Assembly (NCBI GenBank): GCA_945983355.1
Contig: CAMFSU010000013.1
Span: 1-64,000, forward strand
DNA: 64,000 bases
Reading direction: 5' to 3'
Origin: an uncultured Clostridia bacterium
GTDB taxonomy: Bacteria; Bacillota; Clostridia; Oscillospirales; Acutalibacteraceae
Shown here: positions 31,534 through 40,305 of the stretch, one piece after another
Layout of the letters: each line of letters starts with the position of its first letter
Position numbering within the stretch: position 1 is the first letter of the stretch
Position numbers and translations under genes: made by a program
The notes under the pieces: generated by a model
Database searches by the model: none
The model's input: only the letters and a program-made list of their open reading frames with translations
Told to the model about the DNA's origin: nothing

Positions 31534-32460
31534 ATGAACGGATTTTACCCCGAAGGTAAACTTTACAACACACAGGAAAATAAAAGGTATATGCTTTCCC
31601 CCGCAACCCTTTTAGATGCCCAAATAAGAGGGGTGGTTTTGGAGGCGCCCGTTATTATGTGTGACACCGACCACAACCTTATTGTTAATTTAGGATGTAT
31701 GAAAGGTGTTATTCCACGGTGCGAGGGTGCGATAGGTATTGACAGCGGTACCACCCGCGATATTGCGCTTATATCCCGCGTTGGCAAGCCGGTTTGCTTT
31801 ATTATAACCGAAATAAAAAGCGATGACGACGGCGAATTATACGCTTTGCTTTCACGCAAAAAGGCACAAACCCTTTGTAAAAGCTATATTGAAAGCGAGT
31901 ATAAAATCGGTCAGGTAATTGACACGGTTGTAACCCACCTTGAAAGCTTTGGCGCTTTTTGTGATATCGGTTGCGGTAATATTGCACTTTTACCCATTGA
32001 TGCCATTTCGGTTTCCCGCATTTCACACCCCAAAGACCGATTTTATGTGGGCGACAAAATTAAAGCGGTGATAAAAAGCATTGCCGATGACGGCAAAATC
32101 ACCCTTTCCCACAAGGAGCTTTTGGGCACTTGGGAGGAAAACGCCCGTGAATTTTCACCGGGGCAAACGGTTACGGGTGTGATTAGAAGCGTTGAGGATT
32201 ACGGCATTTTTGTAGAAATTACCCCCAACCTTGCAGGCCTTGCCGAGCCGAAAGAAAATGTTAGGGTTGGCCAACAGGCAAGTGTTTTTATTAAAAGCAT
32301 TTTAAAGGACAAAATGAAAATTAAGCTTATCATTATTGACAGCTTTGAATCAAGCTATATTCCCAAAATTAAATATTACAGCACCGACGAGGTTATTACC
32401 GAATGGGAATATTCCCCCAAGGACTGCCGAAAGCAAATTACAACTAAATTTTGCGGTTAA
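31534..32460 (+). CDS. S1 RNA-binding-domain protein (ribosomal protein S1-like)
   Basis: Two S1-like motifs: IGQVIDTVVTHLESFGAFCDIGCGNIALLP and GQTVTGVIRSVEDYGIFVEITPNLAGLAE. Confidence 0.85.
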   Translation: MNGFYPEGKLYNTQENKRYMLSPATLLDAQIRGVVLEAPVIMCDTDHNLIVNLGCMKGVIPRCEGAIGIDSGTTRDIALISRVGKPVCFIITEIKSDDDGELYALLSRKKAQTLCKSYIESEYKIGQVIDTVVTHLESFGAFCDIGCGNIALLPIDAISVSRISHPKDRFYVGDKIKAVIKSIADDGKITLSHKELLGTWEENAREFSPGQTVTGVIRSVEDYGIFVEITPNLAGLAEPKENVRVGQQASVFIKSILKDKMKIKLIIIDSFESSYIPKIKYYSTDEVITEWEYSPKDCRKQITTKFCG

Positions 32461-32463
32461 ATT

Positions 32464-32496
32464 AAAGCGATATGGTATGTGCCATATCGCTTTTTT
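32464..32496 (+). terminator. intrinsic terminator
   Basis: AAAGCGATATGGtatgtgCCATATCGCTTTTTT. Confidence 0.85.
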
Positions 32497-32507
32497 AATT
32501 ATTAAGG

Positions 32508-32536
32508 TTGCACTAAAAACAAAGCTGTGATATACT
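32508..32536 (+). promoter_or_regulatory. promoter of the HprK-like/PqqD/S26 cassette
   Basis: TTGCAC, 17 nt spacer, TATACT. Confidence 0.6.
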
Positions 32537-32558
32537 TTTAAAAAGGAGTGTGAGAAAA

Positions 32559-33440
32559 ATGCGTACAATTTGTGTTGCGGGCTTAAATATAAATATTAAA
32601 AGCGCTGATGAAGCATTTTTTTCATCACGCTTTAGGGATTACGAATGTGAATTTTCACAAAACCCCGATATGACAATGAAAACCGAGGTTTTAAACAATA
32701 TAACCGCACCAGAGGGTGAAATTTGCTTTCAGCAAAATCGCGTTTGCCTTTTAAAGCTGCCTGACGGGCGCTTTTGCCGATATTTGAAACACACAAAAAC
32801 AAACGAAATTGTTTTTATGGTGACATACACCGCTGATTACAGCGATGTTTTAATTGAAATTTTAAACACCCTAAACATTGATGGGCTTGGCCCCACTAAT
32901 TACGAATATATGTACACCGGCTTTATGTTTGCAAACCGACTGACCGTACTTGGCGGTACTGTGCTTCACGGCTCAAGCATTGCACTTGACGGCGAGGGTT
33001 TGGTCTTTTCGGCAGATTCGGGCACGGGAAAATCTACCCACACTAATTTGTGGCGGCAGCACTTTGGCAAGCGTGTAGAAATTATAAACGATGACAAGCC
33101 CGCCATAAAAATTGAAAACGGAAAAGCGTTTGTTTACGGCACCCCTTGGAGCGGTAAAACCCCCCTTAACAACAATGTTAAGCACCCCTTAAAAGCCGTT
33201 GTGTTTTTAAGCCGAGGGGATGAAAACAAAATAAAGAAAATGGACGCTTTAAATGCAGTTTTAAACCTTTCTCATCAACTGCCCAACCCGTTTTATGACA
33301 GTGAAATCGGTACAAAAACGGTTAATTTTATTAAAAAGCTTTACGAAATAAACACCCCTGTTTACGACCTTGAATGTAATATCAGTGATAATGCAGTTGA
33401 GGTTTCATATAACGGTATTTTTAAAGGAGAACTTTTATGA
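32559..33440 (+). CDS. HPr-kinase-like (PEPCK-fold) P-loop protein
   Basis: LHGSSIALDGEGLVFSADSGTGKSTHTNLWRQ Walker A, IINDDKPAI acidic motif, YGTPWSGK. Confidence 0.8.
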   Translation: MRTICVAGLNINIKSADEAFFSSRFRDYECEFSQNPDMTMKTEVLNNITAPEGEICFQQNRVCLLKLPDGRFCRYLKHTKTNEIVFMVTYTADYSDVLIEILNTLNIDGLGPTNYEYMYTGFMFANRLTVLGGTVLHGSSIALDGEGLVFSADSGTGKSTHTNLWRQHFGKRVEIINDDKPAIKIENGKAFVYGTPWSGKTPLNNNVKHPLKAVVFLSRGDENKIKKMDALNAVLNLSHQLPNPFYDSEIGTKTVNFIKKLYEINTPVYDLECNISDNAVEVSYNGIFKGELL

Positions 33441-33703
33441 AAATTAAAGATGGCTTTATAAAAACCGAAATTGCCGACAAAATTGTTGCTATTCCTGTTG
33501 GGGCAAATACGGTTGATTTTTCAGGCGTTATTGTGCTTAACGAAACTGCTTCTTTTTTGTGGGATTTAATGCAAACCGATACCGACAAGCAAGCACTTTT
33601 AAAAGCAGTTTTAAATGAATATGACACCGATGAAGAAAGCGCCCTTTCTGACATCGATGCGTTTTTACAAAATTTAAGGGATAAAGATTTTTTATGCGAA
33701 TAA
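33437..33703 (+). CDS. PqqD family protein
   Basis: 88 aa; VLNETASFLWDLMQTDTDKQALLKAVLNEYDTDEESALSDIDAFLQNLRDKDFL; overlaps neighbours on both sides. Confidence 0.85.
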   Translation: MKIKDGFIKTEIADKIVAIPVGANTVDFSGVIVLNETASFLWDLMQTDTDKQALLKAVLNEYDTDEESALSDIDAFLQNLRDKDFLCE

Positions 33704-34170
33704 ACAAAAAGTACGAGGCGTTACCCTTTTCAATGCAGGAAATAGGTCCCTTAATTAAAGATTTTATTTCCAAGGAAAAGCAGGTTGCAATAACCGTTAC
33801 AGGCAATAGTATGAGCCCCTTTTTAAAGGACAAACGCGACAAAGCAGTGCTCTCCCCAATAACAAGAACGCCTCAAAAAGATGATGTGGTTTTATATTTA
33901 AGAGATAACGGCACATATGTTTTGCACCGCATTTTTAAGGTTAAAGAAAATGAGTATATTATGCTTGGCGATGCACAGGTTTATCTTGAAAAAGGAATAA
34001 CCGACAGGCATATAATCGCAGTTGCCACCGCCTTTGAACGCAAAGGCAAACAGCTTAACCGCAACAATTCTTTATACATTTGCTATATTAAGCTTTGGCG
34101 GTTTTTATATCCATTTCGCCTTTTAAAAACAAAGGGTGTGAATTTTTTAAAACGCACCTTTAAAAATTAG
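33694..34170 (+). CDS. S24/S26 family peptidase (signal-peptidase-like, Ser-His type)
   Basis: VTGNSMSPFL (Ser), DDVVLY, VLHRIFKVKENEYIMLGDAQ (His, GDA). Confidence 0.85.
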   Translation: MRINKKYEALPFSMQEIGPLIKDFISKEKQVAITVTGNSMSPFLKDKRDKAVLSPITRTPQKDDVVLYLRDNGTYVLHRIFKVKENEYIMLGDAQVYLEKGITDRHIIAVATAFERKGKQLNRNNSLYICYIKLWRFLYPFRLLKTKGVNFLKRTFKN

Positions 34171-34180
34171 CTGTCACTTA

Positions 34181-34209
34181 TTGACAATATTTTTAACGGG
34201 TGTTATAAT
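34181..34209 (+). promoter_or_regulatory. consensus sigma-A promoter
   Basis: TTGACA, 17 nt, TATAAT upstream of the TM2-like gene. Confidence 0.8.
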
Positions 34210-34240
34210 TATAATATAAAATTTGAGAGGAGATGTCCCC

Positions 34241-34465
34241 ATGCAAGATATGTACAAATCAGAAAATAAAATTATTTTGGTGCTTATCATCTTATTTGCC
34301 GGTACTTTTGGCATACATAATTTTATTTTAGGCGAAACCAAGAAAGGTATTGTTAAAATCGTTCTTGCTGTTCTTTGCAGCATCGCAAGCGTTGTTTTAG
34401 CATTTATGGACCTTATCAAAATCGTTAAGGAAGAATACACTGTTAATCCTGACGCATTTATCTAA
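34241..34465 (+). CDS. TM2-domain-like small membrane protein
   Basis: Two hydrophobic spans, FGIHNFILGETKKGIVKIVL; start MQDMYK after ggaggagat RBS. Confidence 0.75.
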   Translation: MQDMYKSENKIILVLIILFAGTFGIHNFILGETKKGIVKIVLAVLCSIASVVLAFMDLIKIVKEEYTVNPDAFI

Positions 34466-34470
34466 TGTAA

Positions 34471-34512
34471 AAAATAAAAACCTCGATGCATAGCATCGAG
34501 GTTTTTATTTTT
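34471..34512. terminator. bidirectional intrinsic terminator
   Basis: AAAATAAAAACCTCGATGCatAGCATCGAGGTTTTTATTTT. Confidence 0.85.
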
Positions 34513-34515
34513 TTA

Positions 34516-35160
34516 TTAAAGCTTTGAAAAACCGTGGCTATTTATAAGCGCATCAATTTTTTCACCTTTTTTACAAAGCGGACATTCGTGGGATGAAAGC
34601 GAGAAGTAACCGGACAAATCCGAAGGGTTGAATACTGAATTAACACTATATCCATAGCAGGTTTCTTTGGTTGAAAACATTGCTGCAATACCAACAGTAG
34701 TACCACCGTAATAATTTATTGCTTCAATAGCGTTTGCAACAGTGGCGCCGGTCGCAACCGAAACCGCCAAAACAAGCACATGCTTACCCTTTATCATAGG
34801 GACAATATTATCTCTGAAAATAAGCTGTGAATTATTTACCACTTCGGGTGTAACAACATAAATTGTTTGGTGTGAATTTATATTAACAAAGCTGTTTTTT
34901 GTAAGCTCGTTTGCAAGACAAGTGCCAATAACCTCAGTACCGTCAAGGCAAAGAATAGTGTCAATTATCGTTGTGGCATAGTTATAACCGCTGCAAAGCT
35001 TGTGCGCAACCGCTTTTGCTTCGGTTAAACGGGATTTTTGCGCCGTAACATCAATATAATAATTAGTGTGTGCGTGGGGAGATGCAAAGTGTCCCTTTGC
35101 AACGCGAAGATAAAGATTATCTACACCGGTTTTAATTTTTATTATTTCATTTGATGGCAT
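34516..35160 (-). CDS. phosphoribosyltransferase-fold protein, OPRT-like with degenerate PRPP loop
   Basis: VLVLAVSVATGATVANAIEAINYYGG at the PRPP-loop position; C-terminal CPLCKKG. Confidence 0.65.
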   Translation of the reverse strand: MPSNEIIKIKTGVDNLYLRVAKGHFASPHAHTNYYIDVTAQKSRLTEAKAVAHKLCSGYNYATTIIDTILCLDGTEVIGTCLANELTKNSFVNINSHQTIYVVTPEVVNNSQLIFRDNIVPMIKGKHVLVLAVSVATGATVANAIEAINYYGGTTVGIAAMFSTKETCYGYSVNSVFNPSDLSGYFSLSSHECPLCKKGEKIDALINSHGFSKL

Positions 35161-35315
35161 ATTATTGACCTCCCTGTTAACTTTAATTAAATTATATCTT
35201 AAATGGCGAAATTTTACAAGAAAATATTAAAAATCTATTGCAAAAAAATGTAGTAATACTTAAAATATATAAATGTAAAACCATATCTTAACAAAATGAT
35301 GAGAAGAAATTTAAA

Positions 35316-36428
35316 ATGACAGCTTTAAGATTTTTAAAAAACAACATTGTAATGACTGTGGCGCTTATTGCCGCTATCGTTACCTCAATATTAGTGCCGC
35401 CCGACAAAAATTATGTTGGGTATTTCGACTTTAAAACGCTGACCTGCCTTTTTTGTGTCTTGGCGGTGGTTTGTGCCTTAAAAAATATACGGTTTTTCTA
35501 TATTTTAGCACGAAAAATTGTCGAAGCGGGCGGAAATATCCGCGCCTGTGTTTTAATGCTTGTCTACATAACCTTTATCGGCTCTATGCTTATTGCAAAC
35601 GATATGGCGCTTTTAACATTTTTGCCACTTGGTTATTATGTGCTTTCCACCACCAAAATGGAAAAATATATGGAGGTAACTTTTATTTTACAAAACATTG
35701 CGGCAAATTTGGGTGGTATGTTAACCCCCTTTGGCAACCCGCAAAATCTTTATCTTTATTCATTTTTCAAAATTAACACCGCCAAATTTATGGGTATAAT
35801 GGCACCCTGCTTTGTGGTTGCAATAATTTTAATTACCCTTTGCTGTCTTATTTTTATAAAACCTGAAAAGGTGCTTTTACAAAGACAACGGGTCAATTTG
35901 CCGCCAATTAAAACCGTTTTGTATTTGTTGCTTTTCGCCTTTTCGATTTTAATTGTTTTCAGGGGCATACCTTATTGGACAGGGCTTATTGTTATTCCGA
36001 TTTTCTTAATTTTTATGGACAAAACCGCTTTAAAAGCAGTGGACTATCCGCTTCTTTTAACCTTTGTCTTTTTCTTTATTTTTGCGGGTAATATGGCACG
36101 AATTGAAGTAGTAAGAACTGCATTTTCGTATCTTTTATCAAAAAGTACTTTGCTATTTTCGGTGCTTTCCTGCCAGATTATCAGCAATGTTCCGTCGGCG
36201 GTTTTACTTTCACAGTTTACCGAAAATTATGCCGATTTGCTTGTTGGTGTAAACATTGGCGGTGCGGGAACGCTTATTGCCTCCCTTGCAAGTCTTATCA
36301 CTTTCCGCGAGTATGCACACCACAACCCCAATAAATTTAAGCACTACATAATAACCTTTTCAGCATTTAATTTTGGGTTTTTGGCTGTGCTGACTTTATT
36401 TGCACTTGTTTGGAACGCAATTTTTTAA
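35316..36428 (+). CDS. anion/citrate-type permease (SLC13/ArsB-like)
   Basis: 370 aa polytopic; MLIANDMALLTFLPLG, NLGGMLTPFGNPQNLYLYS, SNVPSAVLL. Confidence 0.85.
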   Translation: MTALRFLKNNIVMTVALIAAIVTSILVPPDKNYVGYFDFKTLTCLFCVLAVVCALKNIRFFYILARKIVEAGGNIRACVLMLVYITFIGSMLIANDMALLTFLPLGYYVLSTTKMEKYMEVTFILQNIAANLGGMLTPFGNPQNLYLYSFFKINTAKFMGIMAPCFVVAIILITLCCLIFIKPEKVLLQRQRVNLPPIKTVLYLLLFAFSILIVFRGIPYWTGLIVIPIFLIFMDKTALKAVDYPLLLTFVFFFIFAGNMARIEVVRTAFSYLLSKSTLLFSVLSCQIISNVPSAVLLSQFTENYADLLVGVNIGGAGTLIASLASLITFREYAHHNPNKFKHYIITFSAFNFGFLAVLTLFALVWNAIF

Positions 36429-36486
36429 CGATTTATGTATTACCACATAAATTATTAAAGGAGAAATAATAAAATTTATTCTTTAA

Positions 36487-36515
36487 TTGCAAAAGTTTGC
36501 AATATATGCTAAAAT
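36487..36515 (+). promoter_or_regulatory. cysK promoter with overlapping dyad
   Basis: TTGCAA, 17 nt, TAAAAT; TTGCAAAagTTTGCAA dyad 36487-36502. Confidence 0.55.
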
Positions 36516-36549
36516 ATAAATTACATAATTGTTTGAGGAGATTTTTTAC

Positions 36550-37479
36550 TTGATTTATAATAATGTTTTAGAGGCGGTTGGCAACACACCGCTTATTCGA
36601 CTTCAAAAAATTGTGCCCAAAGACAGCGCGCAGGTGCTTGTCAAATACGAGGGCGTTAATATCGGCGGGTCAATTAAAACCCGCACCGCTTTAAGTATGA
36701 TTGAATGTGCCGAAAAAAGCGGTAAAATAACCAAAGACACCATTATTGTAGAGCCAACAAGCGGTAACCAAGGCATTGGCCTTTCGCTTATTGGTGCAGT
36801 TAAGGGGTATAAGGTTAGAATTATTATGCCCGACTCAGTAAGTGAAGAACGCCGAAAGCTTATTAAGGCTTACGGTGCCGAGCTTGTGTTAATTCACGAT
36901 GACGGTGATATTGGAAAGTGCATTGAGCAGTGCCTTGAAACCGCACTTAAAATGCAGGAAGAAGATGAAAACGTTTGGGTGCCACAGCAATTTGTAAACC
37001 CTGATAACCCCAAAATTCACCGCAACACCACCGCAGTTGAAATTTTAGAGCAAGCCGCCTGCCAAATTGACGGCTTTTGCTCGGGCGTGGGCACAGGCGG
37101 TACACTAACCGGCATTGGCGAGGTTTTAAAGCAGCACAACCCCAACATTAAAATTTGGGCAGTAGAGCCCGAAAACGCCGCTATTTTATCGGGCGGAAGC
37201 ATTGGCACGCATTTACAAATGGGCATTGGCGACGGCATTATACCTGAAAACCTAAACCTTGACATATTTAGCGAAACCGCCATTGTAACTGATGATGAGG
37301 CGATTGAAACTTCGAAACGGCTTATTTGTGAAGAAGGTATTTTGTGCGGAATTTCAAGCGGTACAAACGTTGCCGCAGCGCTTCGTATGGCAAAGCTTTT
37401 AGGTAAAGGCAAAACCGTTGTGACCGTTTTGCCCGACACAGGCGAAAGATATTTCAGCACCGAGCTTTTTCAGTTTTGA
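36550..37479 (+). CDS. cysK: cysteine synthase (O-acetylserine sulfhydrylase)
   Basis: VGNTPLIRL, EPTSGNQGIGLSLIGA, GVGTGGTLTGIGEVL; probable TTG start at 36550 after aggag. Confidence 0.93.
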   Translation: MIYNNVLEAVGNTPLIRLQKIVPKDSAQVLVKYEGVNIGGSIKTRTALSMIECAEKSGKITKDTIIVEPTSGNQGIGLSLIGAVKGYKVRIIMPDSVSEERRKLIKAYGAELVLIHDDGDIGKCIEQCLETALKMQEEDENVWVPQQFVNPDNPKIHRNTTAVEILEQAACQIDGFCSGVGTGGTLTGIGEVLKQHNPNIKIWAVEPENAAILSGGSIGTHLQMGIGDGIIPENLNLDIFSETAIVTDDEAIETSKRLICEEGILCGISSGTNVAAALRMAKLLGKGKTVVTVLPDTGERYFSTELFQF

Positions 37480-37497
37480 TAAAAAGGAATGATTTTT

Positions 37498-38031
37498 ATG
37501 TCAAACATCTGGCACGACATATCACCCAAACGCATAACCCCCGAAGAATTTATTTGCGTAATTGAAATTCCAAAGGGCAGTAAAAAGAAGTACGAGCTTG
37601 ACAAAGAAACCGGCTTTATAATGCTTGACCGTATTTTGTACACATCAACCCATTACCCAGCAAACTATGGATTTATCCCCCGTACCTACGGTGATGACGG
37701 CGACCCATTGGATGTTCTCTTGCTCTGCGCACAAACCCTTGACCCACTAACGCTTGTTAATGCATATCCTATTGGTGTTATTACTATGATTGATAACGGC
37801 CGAAATGACGAAAAAATCATTGCCATCCCCTGCAACGACCCAACATATAACCACTATACCGACATTGACCAGTTACCAAAACACATTTTTGATGAAATGC
37901 GCCATTTCTTTACGGTTTACAAAAACCTTGAAAACAAGGAAACTGCCGTTAATGAGGTAGAGGGCAGAGAGGCAGCAATAAAAATTATAAAACAAGCAAT
38001 TGACCATTATATTGAATGCTTTTGCAAATAA
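37498..38031 (+). CDS. ppa: inorganic pyrophosphatase (family I)
   Basis: CVIEIPKGSKKKYELDKETG, YPANYGFIPRTYGDDGDPLDVLLL. Confidence 0.95.
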   Translation: MSNIWHDISPKRITPEEFICVIEIPKGSKKKYELDKETGFIMLDRILYTSTHYPANYGFIPRTYGDDGDPLDVLLLCAQTLDPLTLVNAYPIGVITMIDNGRNDEKIIAIPCNDPTYNHYTDIDQLPKHIFDEMRHFFTVYKNLENKETAVNEVEGREAAIKIIKQAIDHYIECFCK

Positions 38032-38038
38032 AAATTTA

Positions 38039-38072
38039 ACGGAGATAACCTTAATCGGTTATCTCCGTTTTT
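38039..38072. terminator. intrinsic terminator
   Basis: ACGGAGATAACCttaatcGGTTATCTCCGTTTTT. Confidence 0.85.
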
Positions 38073-38073
38073 A

Positions 38074-38880
38074 TTATGGTATAAAATATTCAAAAATCGA
38101 AATCCAATTTTTTGATTTTGCAATGTCGTTGTCTTGCTTTGTTCTTATAGTCCAGCCAACCATTTGCATTTTCCAAAGCTTTTGGCAAATTTTATTTGAA
38201 AAAACATTGCGGTCCGAAAATTCGTATGCCACAAAATCGGGCTTTGTTAAGAAATTTAAAAGGTTGTTTGTCATTAAAAACCTAATTATTACATTAACCT
38301 TTACCTTTCGTTTTAAAGAATTTTCAGCAAGCTGTCCCCTTAAAACTTCGGGATTGTTCTTTTTGAACCAATAAACACACCTTGGGTCAAAGCTTTCCAC
38401 ACAGTAAACACCGTTGTAATTTTCTAACAATGCATTTGCTTTTTCGCAAAGCATTTTATGGTTGCCGTTTACTGCTTTTAGTTCAACAATTAAGGGAACT
38501 GCACCGTTAAAAAGCTTTAAAGCATCTTCGAACAAGGGAATTGTATCCCCCGTATTAGAAAGATAATAATTTTCAAGGTCTGCGGTTTGCAAATCCTCAA
38601 TTTTGCCACTTTTGCCTGTTACGCGGGTTAGGTCAGAATCGTGAATAACCGCAAGATTGCCATCTTTTAAAAGGTGAACATCAAGCTCAACCCCATAACC
38701 ATTTTCTTTTGCAAGGCGAAAGGCGGTTAGCGAATTTTCACAAACACCGTTGCCATGAAGACCGCGGTGAGCATAATCAAAGCCCCTTATTTTTGAAAGG
38801 TCTTTATTGCCTACTCGGCCACGAACAGCCAAAAGATATAAACCAAAAATTAAAACAATTACAATAATTGCGATATACAA
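38074..38880 (-). CDS. glycerophosphodiester phosphodiesterase
   Basis: FDYAHRGLHGNGVCENSLTAFRLAKENGYGVELDVHLLKDG. Confidence 0.93.
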   Translation of the reverse strand: MYIAIIVIVLIFGLYLLAVRGRVGNKDLSKIRGFDYAHRGLHGNGVCENSLTAFRLAKENGYGVELDVHLLKDGNLAVIHDSDLTRVTGKSGKIEDLQTADLENYYLSNTGDTIPLFEDALKLFNGAVPLIVELKAVNGNHKMLCEKANALLENYNGVYCVESFDPRCVYWFKKNNPEVLRGQLAENSLKRKVKVNVIIRFLMTNNLLNFLTKPDFVAYEFSDRNVFSNKICQKLWKMQMVGWTIRTKQDNDIAKSKNWISIFEYFIP

Positions 38881-38883
38881 AAA

Positions 38884-40203
38884 TTAATCCTCCACATCAA
38901 AGGCCTCAAGACCCTTTTTAGCTTCAATTTTGTTGTCGCCGTGCTTAACAAAGGTCATTGTTATAAAGGAAGCGAACACGAAGATGGTGGCGTATGGGAA
39001 AAGGGTTTTATAGTCTACATTTTCAAGCAGCCAGCCCGCAATAATTGGGGTTACAATTTGCGCCGACATTGAAAATGTGTAATAAAGACCTGTGAATTTG
39101 CCAACCTCACTGCCCTTGCACATTTCAACAACCATTGGAAGTGAGTTTACATTTATTGCCGCCCAAGCAACGCCTACTAAAACAAATAACGCATATAAAA
39201 TTGGGCTGAATTTATTTGAAAGCACTGTGTAAACAAAGGCCGCACCAAAGCTTGCCGATAACAATAGTGTGCCAAAGCGAATTGTCTTGCGGCGACCGAT
39301 TTTACTTGCAATATTACCAATGGGGATATAGCTTACAATAGCGCCTGCCGTTGCAATAGTAAGGCAGGTGTTTGCTTGGCCAAGTGTCATAGACCAGCTT
39401 TTTGTAGCATAAACCGAAAACCAAGTGGTAACACCGTTATAACCGATAAACCAAAGTGCGATGGAGCAAAGTAAAAAAGCAAGACTTTTCTTAACATCCT
39501 TTGGCAGCTTTTCACCGTTTTCGGTGGCCTTAGCCAAATTATCTTCGGGGTGCGCCTCTTCGTATGCTTTTTGTTCAATAGCAAGCTTGGGCTCGTTTAC
39601 AAAGAGCAAAAGTATAATAAGTGCCGCAAGCATTATAGCACCGACAATTATAAACAAAGGCAAATAAGAAACATATATTTCGGAATCCGTTTTATATAAA
39701 AATGTGGTAAGTATAAGATAAATTATACCGCCAACTGCACCCATAAGGTTTATAATTGCATTTGCTTTGCTGCGTAAGGGTTTGGGTGTAACATCAGGCA
39801 TTAAGGCAACGGCAGGGCTGCGATAAGTACCCATTGCAATAAGCAAAAGCCCAAGGGTAATTATGAAGGTAACTGTTTTCCAGCTTGCAGGGGAGGCGTG
39901 GAAGCTGTCAGTCAAAATTGGCAACACCATCATAAGCGCCACCGCCGCAAGTGTGCCAAACAAAATAAATGGACGCCTGCGACCGAGACGGCTTTTGCAT
40001 TTATCCGAAAGACCGCCGAAAAGCGGCAAAAGGAAAAGCGCTAAAACATTATCAGCCGCCATAATAACGCCCGAAACACTTTCACCAATATTAAAGGTTT
40101 CGGTTAAGATTTTGGGCACCAAATTATCATAAAGCTGCCAAAAGGCACAAATTGATAAAAAGGCAAAACCCACAAGAAAGGTTCGTTTATTATTTAGTTT
40201 CAT
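38884..40203 (-). CDS. MFS transporter (GPH/SLC45-like sugar symporter)
   Basis: 439 aa, LFGGLSDKCKSRLGRRRPFILFGT, second MFS motif ASKIGRRKTIRFG. Confidence 0.88.
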   Translation of the reverse strand: MKLNNKRTFLVGFAFLSICAFWQLYDNLVPKILTETFNIGESVSGVIMAADNVLALFLLPLFGGLSDKCKSRLGRRRPFILFGTLAAVALMMVLPILTDSFHASPASWKTVTFIITLGLLLIAMGTYRSPAVALMPDVTPKPLRSKANAIINLMGAVGGIIYLILTTFLYKTDSEIYVSYLPLFIIVGAIMLAALIILLLFVNEPKLAIEQKAYEEAHPEDNLAKATENGEKLPKDVKKSLAFLLCSIALWFIGYNGVTTWFSVYATKSWSMTLGQANTCLTIATAGAIVSYIPIGNIASKIGRRKTIRFGTLLLSASFGAAFVYTVLSNKFSPILYALFVLVGVAWAAINVNSLPMVVEMCKGSEVGKFTGLYYTFSMSAQIVTPIIAGWLLENVDYKTLFPYATIFVFASFITMTFVKHGDNKIEAKKGLEAFDVED

Positions 40204-40272
40204 AATATTCTCCCAAATTATTATTTACAACTATTATACTATTATTTAAAAGAAATTGCAATAATTGGGAAA

Positions 40273-40305
40273 ATTAAAACCGCAACCTTTTAGTTGCGGT
40301 TTTAA
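40273..40305 (-). terminator. intrinsic terminator
   Basis: ATTAAAACCGCAACcttttaGTTGCGGTTTTAAT. Confidence 0.8.
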
